Of a stretch of DNA of 64,000 nt, positions 1 through 10,809 are shown in pieces (the stretch's first letter is position 1; each line of letters starts with the position of its first letter). This DNA is from Apostichopus japonicus (taxonomy: Eukaryota; Echinodermata; Holothuroidea; Aspidochirotida; Stichopodidae), in the NCBI RefSeq assembly GCF_037975245.1, contig NC_092562.1:32492554-32556553 (forward strand), given 5' to 3'. The notes under the pieces are model-generated. The model saw only the letters and a program-made list of their open reading frames with translations. It did not search any database and had not been told where the DNA came from. A program made the translations under genes and the position numbers.

Positions 1-645
1 ACATGTACCCACACACATGTACCCACACTGGCCAACATGACTGCATGGCAAGTAAATCAAACACCACACGCAGTACTACAGTACCAATATGTGGTTTATG
101 GTAAATGAACATGTACTCACACACATGTACAAACACTGGCCAACTTGACTGCATGGCAAGTAAATCAAACACCACACGCAGTACTACCAATATGTGGTTT
201 ATGGTAAATGAACATGTACTCACACACATGTACAAACACTGGCCAACTTGACTGCATGGCAAGTAAATCAAACACCACACGCAGTACTACCAATATGTGG
301 TTTATGGTAAATGAACATGTACTCACACACATGTACAAACACAGGCCAACTTGACTGCATGGCAAGTAAATCAAACACCACACGCAGTACTACAGTACCA
401 ATATGTGGTTTATGGTAAATGAACATGTACTCACACACATGTACAAACACTGGCCAACTTGACTGCATGGCAAGTAAATCAAACACCACACGCAGTACTA
501 CCAATATTGGGTTTATGGTAAATGGTAAATGAACATGTACTCACACACATGTACAAACACTGGCCAACTTGACTGCATGGCAAGTAAATCAAACACCACA
601 CGCAGTACTACCAATATGTGGTTTATGGTAATGAACCTAACTTAC
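1..645. repeat. Tandem array of a ~103-110 bp unit, about six copies
   Basis: The phrase GCATGGCAAGTAAATCAAAC recurs at about 43, 151, 254, 357, 465 and 575, giving spacings of 103-110 bp. Spacing differences come partly from a short variable segment (ACTAC versus ACTACAGTAC). The array is cut by the left window edge. Reading frames through it are a by-product of the repeat and are not counted as genes. Confidence 0.95.
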
Positions 646-1142
646 CAAGCAGCAACAGTCAAATGGAATTGTTGAGGACAGGAATATAGTTCTATCTGCT
701 TCAGTATAATGACTAGGAATTGTTGGCAGATGTATGGACATCACCCTGCGTTTGCAAACCTCCAGAGCTGTAGAAATTGATAAAGTTTTATTTGTATCAC
801 AAGCCGTCCCTAGCATACTGTACTTTTTAGAATTCTATCCCATGGTCCTTCAAACTGTGCATACCAGTACATTCATTCAAAGGCTACATTTCATACCTGA
901 CTTTAGAAAAAATTGAGATTGACATCAAATTTATAAACAGAAATTGGTTGGCAAAATGAGTTTTTTAAGACATAAGTCAGCTAAATATTATATAGAAAAA
1001 GAAAATCATGTTCAGCTGAATTGAAGTGATGACAAAATTCACTCTGCTGTTGCCAGATGCCACCAGACCACCAAATTTGAAAACTCATATCTACGACATA
1101 CAAAATGCTATGTGGATTGAGAAAATATCCAGCAAGTTCATT

Positions 1143-1455
1143 AAGCAAATTACCTTCAACCACCGAAATATCCTTTTCACAGATCCCATTACTAAAAGCA
1201 ATATTCCTGTGGCAGATTAACTAGGAGGGATAATTTGTGACAGATCTGTGGCAGTAATCCAATCACTAAGGGGAATATTTCGGTGGCAGATTAACTGAAC
1301 CTATCACAATGGTGGACATTCCAGAAGCAGATTAATTGAACCTATGACTTACAGGAATATTTTGGTGGTGGTTAACTGAGGCTATCACTAGGAGGGATAT
1401 TTGGGAGATAAACTTAACCTATCAGTAAGGAGCAATATTTTGATGACAGATATGT
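1143..1455. repeat. Degenerate tandem repeat of ~60 bp units
   Basis: Variants of GGCAGATTAACTGAACCTATCAC, usually followed by a GGAATATTT-like block, recur four to five times. Copies are diverged and spacing is irregular, so this looks like an old array. The segment 646-1142 shows no gene or repeat that I can support. Confidence 0.6.
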
Positions 1456-1479
1456 GACATTTTACACAAACAGTTTACA

Positions 1480-2975
1480 TACTGAAGCTTGGAGAGACAG
1501 GGTTATCAGAGTATGGATGTAATGGGAGCTTAGAAAGACAGGCTTAACGAGTATAGTGGGTTCCATAGGGATGTAATGGTAGCCTGGAGAGACAGGGTTA
1601 TCAGAGTATGGTGGCTTCCATAGGGATGTAATAGAAGCTTGGAGAGACAGGGGTACCAGAGTATGGTGGCTTCCAAGGGATGTAATGGTAGCCTGGAGAG
1701 ACAGGGTTATCAGAGTAATATGGGTTCCAAGGGATGTAATGGTAGCTTGGAGAGACAGGGGTAGTAGAGTATGGTCGCTTCCAAGGGATGTAATGGTAGC
1801 CTAGAGAGACAGGGTTATCAGAGAATGGTGGCTTCCAAGGGATGTAATGGTAGCTTGGAGAGACAGGGTTATCAGAGTATGGTGGCTTCCAAGGGATGTA
1901 ATGGTAGCCTGGAGAGACAGGGTTATCAGAGTAATATGGGTTCCAAGGGGTGTAATGGAAGCTTGGAGAGACAGGGGTAGCAGAGTATGGTGGCTTCCAA
2001 GGGATGTAATGGTAGCCTGGAGAGACAGGGTTATCAGAGTAATATGGGTTCCAAGGGATGTAATGGAAGCTTGGAGAGACAGGGGTAGCAGAGTACGGTG
2101 GCTTCCAAGGGATGTAATGGTAGCTTGGAGAGACAGGGTTATCAGAGTATGGTGGCTTCCAAGGGATGTAATGGTAGCCTGGAGAGACAGGGTTATCAGA
2201 GTCATATGGGTTCCAAGGGATGTAATGGAAGCTTGGAGAGACAGGTTTATCAGAGTATGGTGGCTTCCAAGGGATGTAATGGTAGCCTGGAGAGACAGGG
2301 TTATCAGAGTAATATGGGTTCCAAGGGATGTAATGGAAGCTTGGAAAGACAGGTTTATTAGAGTATGGTGGCTTCCAAGGGATGTAATGGTAGCCTGGAG
2401 AGACAGGGTTATCAGAGTAATATGGGTTCCAAGGGATGTAATGGTAGCCTGGAGAGACAGGGTTATCAGAGTAATATGGGTTCCAAGGGATGTAATGGAA
2501 GCTTGGAGAGACAGGGGTAGCAGAGTATGGTGGCTTCCAAGGGATGTAATGGTAGCCTGGAGAGACAGGATTATCAGAGTAATATTGGTTCCAAGGGATG
2601 TAATGGAAGCTTGGAGAGACAGGGGTAGCAGAGTATGGTGGCTTCCAAGGGATGTAATGGTAGCTTGAAGAGACAGGGTTATCAGAGTATGGATGTAATG
2701 GTAGCTTGAAGAGACAGGGTTATCAGAGTATGGATGTAATGGTAGCTTGAAGAGACAGGGTTATCAGAGTATGGATGTAATGGTAGCTTGAAGAGACAGG
2801 GTTATCAGAGTATGGATGTAATGGTAGCTTGAAGAGACAGGGTTATAAGAGTATGGATGTAATGGTAGCTTGAAGAGACAGGGTTATCAGAGTATGGATG
2901 TAATGGTAGCTTGAAGAGACAGGGTTATCAGAGTATGGATGTAATGGAAGCTTGGAGAGACAGGGTTATCAGAGT
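1480..2975. repeat. Minisatellite: 54-bp units switching to 41-bp units
   Basis: From about 1,560 to 2,690 the unit is 54 bp (ATGTAATGGTAGCCTGGAGA ... GTGGCTTCCAAGGG). A multiple of three keeps long frames open on both strands by accident. From about 2,690 to 2,975 the unit is 41 bp, identical in plan but lacking the 13 bp GTGGCTTCCAAGG, and is repeated about seven times almost without change. Within the 54-bp part, 'GGTGGCTTCC' and 'ATATGGGTTCC' subtypes and TAGCCTGG/AAGCTTGG subtypes alternate, hinting at a two-unit higher-order repeat. Confidence 0.95.
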
Positions 2976-3303
2976 ATGAGTCAGATTTGAGAGTGGCCAG
3001 GCAGTCAGGTCAAGGGATCCAATATTAGGGTGGAAAGTTCTTCTTCTGGCTAGTGTTAGCAGGTGAGGCGAGTCCGGAAGGCTATGTGGGGTGTCGCAGA
3101 GAAGACTCAAGAGGAGTATAAAGCATGGAAAAGCATGGTCTCCTTGGCAACCTGGTAGCTATAAAAAGTGGTTTGGTCCTAGAAATTTTGTACTTTCAGT
3201 TGGACCCTGTGAATTAGGCATTATGGAAGGAAAGCACATGCCTGCATCCCATTCCAAGATATGAACAGGGCATCAGTTGCCCATGCCTGTGGGAGGTATC
3301 ATC

Positions 3304-5324
3304 TCATAAAGAAGGTTGGACATCTAGTATTGCTGGCTGAGGCAAGAGGTCAATGTTTGGGCGGCAGAAGATATTAAACAGGGAACAGGTTTGTAGGTAG
3401 AGGGACCACTTGCGCAGATTCAGGTTCTCCTGGAGCGTGCATCCATCAGATGATTGTTCTTCACCACAATGTGCAAGCTCTGCCACTCTGGACAACGGCA
3501 ACAGTGTAGGAAATGCATTGCAGAACCGTGCCAATCTGGTACCTCCATGTCTGTTGATGTACGTCACTACCATTGTATTGTCCGTGAAGGCTGTAACTGG
3601 TCCCCAAGCCTGTCTGTGACTCCCAAAGGCTCCCCAGCCCGTCAATGAGGGTTATAGACATCAATGGTCTTTCTGGTGAGTGTCTTTCAAGGGACAAATT
3701 CTTGTGGACTGACCACCATTGCAGGTGACAGAGGAGCTAACAGGAGAGAGGTACCTGCAAGTCCAGACTGGACTTGTCTGGTTTTTAGAACTTCAGCAGG
3801 TGAATCTGAATTGGTCTCATTCGCAGCATGCAGAATTGAACAATCTCTACTACACTGGCCATAAGACCCAAATGTCATATCTGCGATCTCATTGTTAGTG
3901 ACTGGCTGAAGAGTATCTGTCACCTAAGCTGACTGGGAACTCTCTTCGGAGAGCTGTCCCATATTTCCTCTGACGACCTATCCTAAGTGTGTCAGGTCTG
4001 ATGTAAGGGTCATATTCATGACAGCATCTTGATAGACTCACCTAACAGCAGCCAGTTGTTTAGGTATGCAAGCAGGAGGACACCTCTGTAGATAAGTTCT
4101 GCCACTAATGTTCCAACGACCTGAGTGAATACCCTCAGAGAAGTAGCAGGGCTGAAGGGGACTGTGATGAATTTGAAGTCCACTCCCTTGTAACTGAATG
4201 TCAGGAAGCATTGATGTAGTTAAGCATCTGTCAGATCCACTCTCAATGCCCACATGCACTTTTTGAAGGATTGTATAATGATGGAGAATCTCCACCTGAA
4301 AACATTTTGGTCTTACAAATGATTTGTTGAGCAAGTTGAGGATTGATCTCCCCAGTCATGTCTTTTGGGTGTGGGAAGACGACTGGAAAAGTGGTCCCTC
4401 CTCTCCCATTGTCTCACTACCACACTACCATACCTGGCTGGACATGTATCCAGGGCATGGCCTCATTCTGGGTCGTTGAGTACAGGGGTGGTCCTCTTCC
4501 CTCCACCTTCTGGAGGTGTTGAGGTGAACTCTATGAAGACCCTGTACACAGGAATCTGAAACCATCTCTGTCCAAAACGATAGACAAAGCTTAATGTAAA
4601 TGCAAATTTCATAGATCTTAAAAATGGCCAGAACTAATACCTTGCTCCATCCCAGCCTGTCGATCAGTGGAAATTTGAAGAGCTGTCTCAATGTATCATT
4701 ATGGTTATGTTTCGCTGGAAAAGCGGTCCACCTTGTTTTGTATGGCCTCCAACCTATCAAAACATACTTGGTCGTCAAAGTCAACACGCTTCTTGAAGAT
4801 GCTGATGGCTTTGGTAACTAATGCTGGCAGAAGGTCTGTTGGTAAAACATCTAATTCATCATCCTTTCGTCCTCAATATCTTCTACTAGGGATAAATTTG
4901 AGCTTGAGGTGCCTATCTCCGCACTCTGACCGGGTCTCAGAAGCCTTAAAGTTGTGGGCATCTGGATCAGCTGAATTGATAACCACATTTCTTTGAATGG
5001 TCAGAGGGGCTTGACTCTTCGTCTCCATGTTGTGGGAGGGGTGCATTTGATAGAGCCAGTACTGAATTAGTAAGTGGATGGTGCTTGGATAGTTGATGGA
5101 CCAGCAGTTGAACATGCCTGACAGTTGCAACAGCATTGACGAGAGGGGTCACTTAAAGGCTTTACCGAGAGGAACTTCCCCTTTCTTGGTCTATAGCCTC
5201 TGTCGGGTCTGTATCCATTGTCTGAGTCTTGAGATGACTTATCCTGGATGGGAGACGGACTGGGAAACCTGCTGTACTTCAGACCCTTGTTCTTGAAGGT
5301 GATCGATCCAAGCACTTCCCCCAA
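3304..5324 (-). pseudogene. Decayed DIRS-like tyrosine-recombinase retroelement (RT / RNase H part)
   Basis: Read on the minus strand, several frames carry, in order, pieces of a DIRS-type polyprotein. A basic, Arg/Gly/Tyr-rich segment lies at 5,324-5,067. An RT palm-like stretch lies at 4,334-4,038, starting LNKSFVRPKCFQVEILHH. An RT/RNase H connection lies around 3,923-3,687. The RNase H and following region lies at 3,645-3,304, with TDNTMVVTYINRHGGT and later KWSLYLQ...IFCRPNIDLLP. The TDNxxVVxYINxxGGT and W-S-L...PxIDLL motifs are typical of DIRS/Ngaro RNase H and its C-terminal extension. Pieces sit in different frames, with stops and frameshifts between them, so the copy is dead. I did not find the tyrosine recombinase or the terminal repeats. 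The family assignment rests on motif recognition only; a related YR retroelement remains possible. Confidence 0.72.
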
Positions 5325-5329
5325 TCTCT

Positions 5330-6490
5330 AACAAGATTAAGGCCAATAAAACAACCTCCCCTCCCCGCTGTGGAACCTATCACGCTTTAGTAAAATACCA
5401 AAATTATAGAAAAAACTTCCATGCTGCAATGATTAGAGGGATACAACATGATACAACTCTAATAATAGCTTTTAGTGTCCAGTTCATACTACTAGAATCA
5501 ACAGTCCCAAAATGTGCAATTCTAAAAGCCAGCTTTGTGTCCCTTTACTCAAAGTAAGTAACTTTAAGTCCACACTGGATTAGTGTGAAAATTTGTGGAA
5601 AGCTGGTTAAGCTGTTGAAATATGAAGATATTCATGTCTGCAATTAGAAAGTATTGTGAAACTACTATGTGAAACAGGGAAAAGTGGGAATTTCAGTATG
5701 TTAAGTGGTTCATATCAGCAGTCTATTATCTTTAGTTACACTTACATCCATATGAAGAGGATCAAGAACCCTTTCTGGTTAGCAGGAAGCAGCACAAACA
5801 TCTGTAAAATATCACTAATGGTGCCACTAATCATTAAACAAGTCTGACCATGTTTGTATGTAAAGTCAACTTCCACATAATGCACAAGGAATACAGTACA
5901 TTGGTATTTACACCAGGTTTTTCATATCTAGTGTGTAAATTTGTTTTAATTAGGAAACAAGCACTTAGCAAAGTATTTTCTTCCTGAACAACCAAACCAA
6001 TACGATACAACTCTTTTGGGGTAAGTGACATGTCTAACCACCCTAGTTCAAAATTCCCATAATATTAACTCTATAATTCAGAAGCACTTGAGACTTCAAG
6101 ACTGTTCTGTGGCAATAGAACAACCTCTCCATAGTCATCCCTTGTTAATTGTCAAATTGGTGTAATAATTTCAAGTACAGGAAGTGTAGCATCCAATCAA
6201 ACTGTTATTGTAAGAAGCAAATTATCCAATTGTTATTAAAACAAGAACCAATGGACACTACATAATACCCATCAGTCTGCTGAGCTGTCTACATATGTAT
6301 GTATGAATTATAGCTCTCTATTTCCTTACACTAAGCAAGGGAAACTGTAAAGTGACGGGCACTGTAGATCATTTCAATTTCCAGGCTAGATAGAGAATTT
6401 GATACATAAATCTGTCAGTGGGTTGGTGTCTCCTGGCACAAGTTTTCCCCAACATTGATTTACCAACTGCCATACTTGATAACCAATTGT
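5330..6490. other. No recognisable gene
   Basis: AT-rich unique-looking sequence with only short random reading frames. It may be intron of the minus-strand MSH5 gene if that gene continues leftward, but no further MSH5 exon was recognised here. Confidence 0.5.
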
Positions 6491-6493
6491 CAT

Positions 6494-6525
6494 ACCAGGG
6501 AGTTGTTATGGAACAACTCCCTGGT
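6494..6525. repeat. Perfect 14-bp inverted repeat with 4-nt loop
   Basis: ACCAGGGAGTTGTT, then ATGG, then its exact reverse complement AACAACTCCCTGGT. It would form a 14-bp hairpin in single-stranded DNA or RNA. No gene or mobile-element end is apparent next to it. Confidence 0.9.
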
Positions 6526-6732
6526 CATACTTACAAAACTCTGTACTTGGAAGGTAGTCCACACTGACCATATCTCCATTAAGTCCACACAAAGATGGCA
6601 ATTTATCTGAAAAAAGGCAAGTTTGTTGATACCATTGCAATAAAATTTGGTTGGTTTGGTATGGTTCTCATAAAAAGCAACCAAATTCATCATCAAATAA
6701 ACTTCCATCTTCTAAAAATACAAGACTTCTTC

Positions 6733-6875
6733 TGCTCAATATGATACATCCACATGTGTATTGAGATCTGTCAGAGATTTCCTACTTGACATATTGTGTT
6801 GGCAAGTTTGCCACATTTTGACCTCTGGTGACCTCAAATGGCCTTTGACCTAAAAAACAATAAGCTTTTCTACAC
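6733..6875 (+). repeat. Dispersed repeat family with TGACCT half-sites, copy 1
   Basis: A block reading 'CTCAATATGATACAT ... TGTCAGAGATTTCC ... TTGTGTTGGCAAG ... TTTTGACCTCTGGTGACCTC ... GGCCTTTGACC'. The same ordered blocks recur, diverged, at about 9,105-9,300, 9,360-9,445 and 12,505-12,600. The copies differ too much to give clear ends, so they look like an old interspersed element; I cannot assign a class. Confidence 0.6.
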
Positions 6876-6895
6876 AATATGGGACATTAGTGTAC

Positions 6896-7269
6896 TAAGT
6901 AATGTTGTACCGATATCACCAATATCTGTTTTGGCTGATATGTGATAATCCAATCCCGATATCAGCCCAATACCGATATTTTCGTTTGCACAACTCACAA
7001 CAGTAACCACTTGTATAACTCTCATTTGCAGAATCCCTTGGTTAAATTAACAAACATATGTCTGCACTCTATAACACTAGTGTTAACCTCTTTTAAAATG
7101 AAGGATCATATTCCCCACCAAGTTGATATGCATGAAACTGTGTACTTTTTAAGGAATAATTCAGGCCAGATTTTGAAAAAGATCCGGTCGGATTTTGAAA
7201 AATATCCGGCCAGAACCGGAACCGGATATTTGCTCACTATCCGGTCGGACCGGATATCCGGTGCATCCC
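6896..7269 (+). mobile_element. Short non-autonomous hAT-like element (374 bp)
   Basis: The right end read outward-in is GGGATGCACCGGATATCCGG, and the left end is TAAGTAATGTTGTACCGATATC. Both share an inverted GYACCG(G)ATATC core typical of hAT/MITE termini. Flanks carry the direct repeat TAGTGTAC at 6,888-6,895 and 7,270-7,277 (extendable to 10 bp), the right size for a hAT 8-bp target-site duplication. The interior has ATATCGG- and CCGG-rich subterminal repeats and no transposase. The exact left terminus is uncertain by a few bases. Confidence 0.7.
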
Positions 7270-9104
7270 TAGTGTACTATCATTTTTTGAAGGGGGGGGG
7301 GGGGAACACAAGCCTTTCCTTCCTTTCACTTCTGTTGTATGATTCGTTCAGTACTCTGTTTGACCAACATTGTTCAACACTTTAATAGCTGCAAGTCTTA
7401 TGAAAACTGTCGTTAAATGGAGCCACAAATTTCCTAGCAAAACTGTTAAATGACATAGTGCTAGCATTGCGGGATCCCGGTAGTCAAGTGAATCCCAGCA
7501 TCCCGATCCCAGTATTGACTAGTCTCGATCACAGTGCAATGTATAAATACTACTGGGAGTGGGAAAACAACAAGTTATTACATTCGTTTGGTATCAATCT
7601 TGGGAATCCCGGACATATATAAATAACTATGTGTTGCTATTTGAAATAAAGAAAACACATTATTTATGGTGTCTGTGTTCTTACTTAGAATAGCATACTT
7701 ACAAATTTACGTACTGGCATAGACCTACCATCTAACGAATCAACTTTTCATGTGTTAAATTGGACCTGGGCTACACCAAATATCTAATGTTACTTGGGCT
7801 TAGCATGTTGTGGGACCTCAAAGTTATTCTGAAATTTTAGTAACTTATTCTTCCTACGATGCTTATGAAGGTTCCCCATGTATAAAATCTTACCACATGT
7901 ATGTATTTCCCCTCATTTTGATATAATAATTATAACAATTGAATACATTTTGAGCCAAAACCGCAGGGAGTATATCAAGCTTAAATCCATCTTCCCTAGG
8001 GACTGTTTATTATAGCCTAGGGTACAGTACAGGTACTTGAGAGTTGATGCTATAATGGAATGGATTCATCTATTATTGCAGAGGGTTCCAAGATGTCATT
8101 TATTCCAAGTATGAGTATGAATGAAGGATGGTGCGGGGTGCTTTTTTCCAAGGTTTGTGCTTTTCTTTTTGAAAGTGTATGTTAAAACATAAAGGCCCAA
8201 ACATAGCGAGTTATTTTGGAACTGTCTTTATTGAAAACCGTGCGTGTAAGAGTATGTAGTTAGCCTAGGCAATGTCATTTAATGAATGAAATTGACGGTC
8301 TCGTAATTAAGTGCTTTGAACCACAGATGAAATGTTGAGGAAAATCCCGGTAGTTGTTAGGATACCAGGACTCATGTTGCAACACTACCGGTCATGTGAA
8401 ATTTGCACTACCGCACAATGCTACATCGTGCGATGAATAATACTGACTACATGTAGACAAGACTTTAGCCTATCCAGGCTTTTCGACCCCTAGTGTTTAA
8501 CAGAACCAAAACGAAAACATTTTCTTCAATTTATATAATATCCATTACAAATTATATCCTATCATTAGCCAGCTAAACTAACAACTAAGCCTATCCAAAA
8601 ATAGCATGTGCTTCATGTTTGAAACATTTTGTAAACCAACCGGCAGCAAATTGTGATACGCAAACTTGGTTCTCAAAATAAAATCTTATCATCAGTCACT
8701 GATGCTTTAACATACTGCATCCATGATACTCTTTGCAGCTTTTTAAAAGACTAAATTTTTTAAATGATTTAGTCGGGGGTTCCACATGTTATAACTTATA
8801 TTCTATAACTTATATTTAACTTATATTCTCAGCGGAACCTCAGAAGTACTTTGCAACTCAGGGTGATACGCTACTACTGTAGATATACATTCAACATTAC
8901 ATGTTACTTCTTACATTGTGTTTGACTGCAGCACATTGTTCATAGGTCTGAATATGCCATGTTTACAACTCTGATTGTGAACATTTTTCTTGGGATTCTT
9001 GCTAAGAACATTTGCAAGGGCAAAACAGGTGTCAGCTGGTATGATCAGATTTAATTATGTTGTGTTCACTTGTATTAAACAGCAACCAGACTGATAATGG
9101 CACA
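7270..9104. other. No recognisable gene; G-tract and repeat-like fragments
   Basis: A run of G lies at about 7,291-7,302, just right of the hAT-like element. Short CCCGGTAG-type inverted fragments lie at 7,463-7,480 and 8,340-8,425. No coding region could be supported. The position is consistent with intron of the minus-strand MSH5 gene, but that is inference. Confidence 0.4.
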
Positions 9105-9445
9105 AGCTTCCCGTTTGAAGATATATTTACAAGGTTTTTTTACAAGTTTAAATCTGGTGACCTCAAATAACCTTTTGCCTCCAGAAAGTATTATTGGCTT
9201 TGCCTACTCGGTATGATACATTCACATGAATGTACATGCAAAGTATGAGATGTGTCAGAGATTCCCTTTTTGAGATACTGTGTTTAAAAGGATTTCACTC
9301 TGATGAGCTCAGATAGGCTCTGATGAGCTCAGATTCCTCTTAGGAAATGACGAAACCTATTAGAGATATCGTGTTGACAATTCTTTGCTCTTCATTTGAC
9401 CTATGATGACCTCAAATACCCTTTCACCTCCTTAACAAACAATAT
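9105..9445 (+). repeat. Dispersed TGACCT-containing repeat family, copies 2 and 3
   Basis: 9,105-9,300 carries 'CTGGTGACCTCAAATAACC ... GGTATGATACATTCACATG ... TGTCAGAGATTCCC ... GATACTGTGTTT'. 9,360-9,445 carries 'TATGATGACCTCAAATACCC'. Both match the blocks at 6,733-6,875 in order and orientation. Confidence 0.55.
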
Positions 9446-9907
9446 TAAATCTCAAGATCAGAAACATTGCTTAGCATCAGTGTCACGAGTATGCTTGACG
9501 CAAGTCTAACGACTATCGTGCAGCTGTATAAATTTACTCATGAATATTCATTTGTTGTCTGTTTTGCCCACGAAGTTCAAATTAGTAACATACGACATTC
9601 TAGTATATGCTTTGTTTAATTCACCGATTGCTCGACGGGCATCAATGGAATTTGTGCAAGTCTTTGTTTAGATTAATTTGCATAAAATGCAGGTAAAGGG
9701 TTGGTATGAATAGGCCGGGTAAGCAGGTCAGGGCGTGGTATTCGTGTTTGGTACAGTATACTTGGTGCAAGGGTGCTGGGTGCACCACAGCAGTTACTTG
9801 TGGCAGTTGGACACGATGTCCGTTGGGCGACGTTAGCCCGCAGTACTTCACTATTCTAATATAGTATATGTAGGGGCAACTTCAGTTCCCCGCTGGTGAA
9901 TTCGTAG

Positions 9908-9932
9908 CAATATATATATATATATATATATC
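9908..9932. repeat. (TA)n microsatellite
   Basis: Uninterrupted run of about 12 TA dinucleotides. The surrounding 9,446-10,420 shows no supported gene. Confidence 0.9.
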
Positions 9933-10421
9933 TTGTCATATATCGTAAAGGACGTACCGAAGCGTGTAAAAGCCGGAAACTGACCGAATTCCGGTTTTTG
10001 CCCCTGGTTACGAGGAGTAAATAAAACTCATAGAAAAGACACACGCCATCCGCCTCGAGTATTTACGTTGTCCAGCGAATAGTTCTACCTTACCCGTGAC
10101 AATCATTACATGTTGATTTATTTAAAAGAATACAGGGGTAGCCTGGGCTGTTCTATGTATTCCTGCTACTTCCCCGACAAAAATACTGTCAAACAATTCT
10201 CAATGAATTTAAGATTTTATAAGAGGAAGACTCTGGAAAACTTGCCTATGAGTAATAACTACATAGATTGACAAAGAAGGAAACACAATGAAACATGTTA
10301 AAAGTCCTTAAACAGTATTGATCCTTATCTCTCATGATTCAACTTTCACTTGTATAGTACACATGCAAACAGTATCATGAACTGTTAGAATTGATTTCTA
10401 CTGTCTACGCTTCACATACAG

Positions 10422-10500
10422 CCTACACGTGTAAATTTGGGTACACAGGAGCAAATTGTATGGAGTTATTCGATACCTCACCAGACACACCAGTAATAAA
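10422..10500 (+). other. Possible plus-strand exon with an EGF-like end
   Basis: A pyrimidine-rich acceptor (TTCACATACAG) and the donor GTAAGG at 10,501 bound a 79-bp open segment. Its frame gives YTCKFGYTGANCMEL and a Thr/Pro tail. CKFGYTGANC fits the C-x2-G-Y-x4-C end of an EGF repeat, but the cysteine expected two residues earlier is absent. No neighbouring EGF exon was found, so this may be chance. It would lie inside the MSH5 gene on the opposite strand. Confidence 0.22.
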
Positions 10501-10728
10501 GTAAGGGTTCTATAAATTTCTAATAACTACCATAATGCAACTTGGATTAGATAAGCTCCACCAAGTTCTGTTGGATAAACCCATTACCTAAATTTTTACA
10601 AAACACTTCCATAGAAAGGAATTTCAACCGGAAACTCCTTTTTAGCTGACTGCCCTATACAGTTGTGTTTTCATCAATCAGTTCCACGCCGTTACCCATG
10701 AATGCCACATCCTGTGAATTATACTTAC

Positions 10729-10809
10729 CAAAGTCCCTAACAGCTTTCAAGAACCTTTCGTCAGCCTTTGTACTTGTGATCACATGTTTCGGTCTCAGTT
10801 GATGACACA
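10729..10809 (-). CDS. MSH5: MSH5, internal exon (partial gene)
   Basis: MSH5 is a MutS homologue that pairs with MSH4 and stabilises meiotic recombination intermediates for crossing over. Read on the minus strand, acceptor TTTTGTATAACAG precedes TGTGTCATCAACTG, and the exon ends GGGACTTTG before a near-consensus donor GTAAGTAT at 10,728. The 81-bp exon gives (V)CHQLRPKHVITSTKADERFL and then KAVRDF. This matches the N-terminal domain region of animal MSH5, where a P-x-x-V-x-T-S-x-K-x-D-E core follows the mixed strand of domain I. It starts in phase 1: its first two bases complete the Val codon whose G is left by the exon at 13,045-13,168. It ends in phase 1. The next exon should lie at lower coordinates but was not recognised. 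Confidence 0.82.

Noticed and set aside
1847-2668. 273-residue repeated frame
   Set aside because: By-product of the 54-bp minisatellite; other frames are equally open.
5718-5776. Minus-strand open segment with an acceptor and GTAAGT donor, considered as a further MSH5 exon
   Set aside because: With the required phase it contains a stop, and its sequence does not resemble MSH5.
7463-8425. Possible 960-bp element with AGCATTG...CGGTAG inverted ends
   Set aside because: End match is weak and no target-site duplication is visible.
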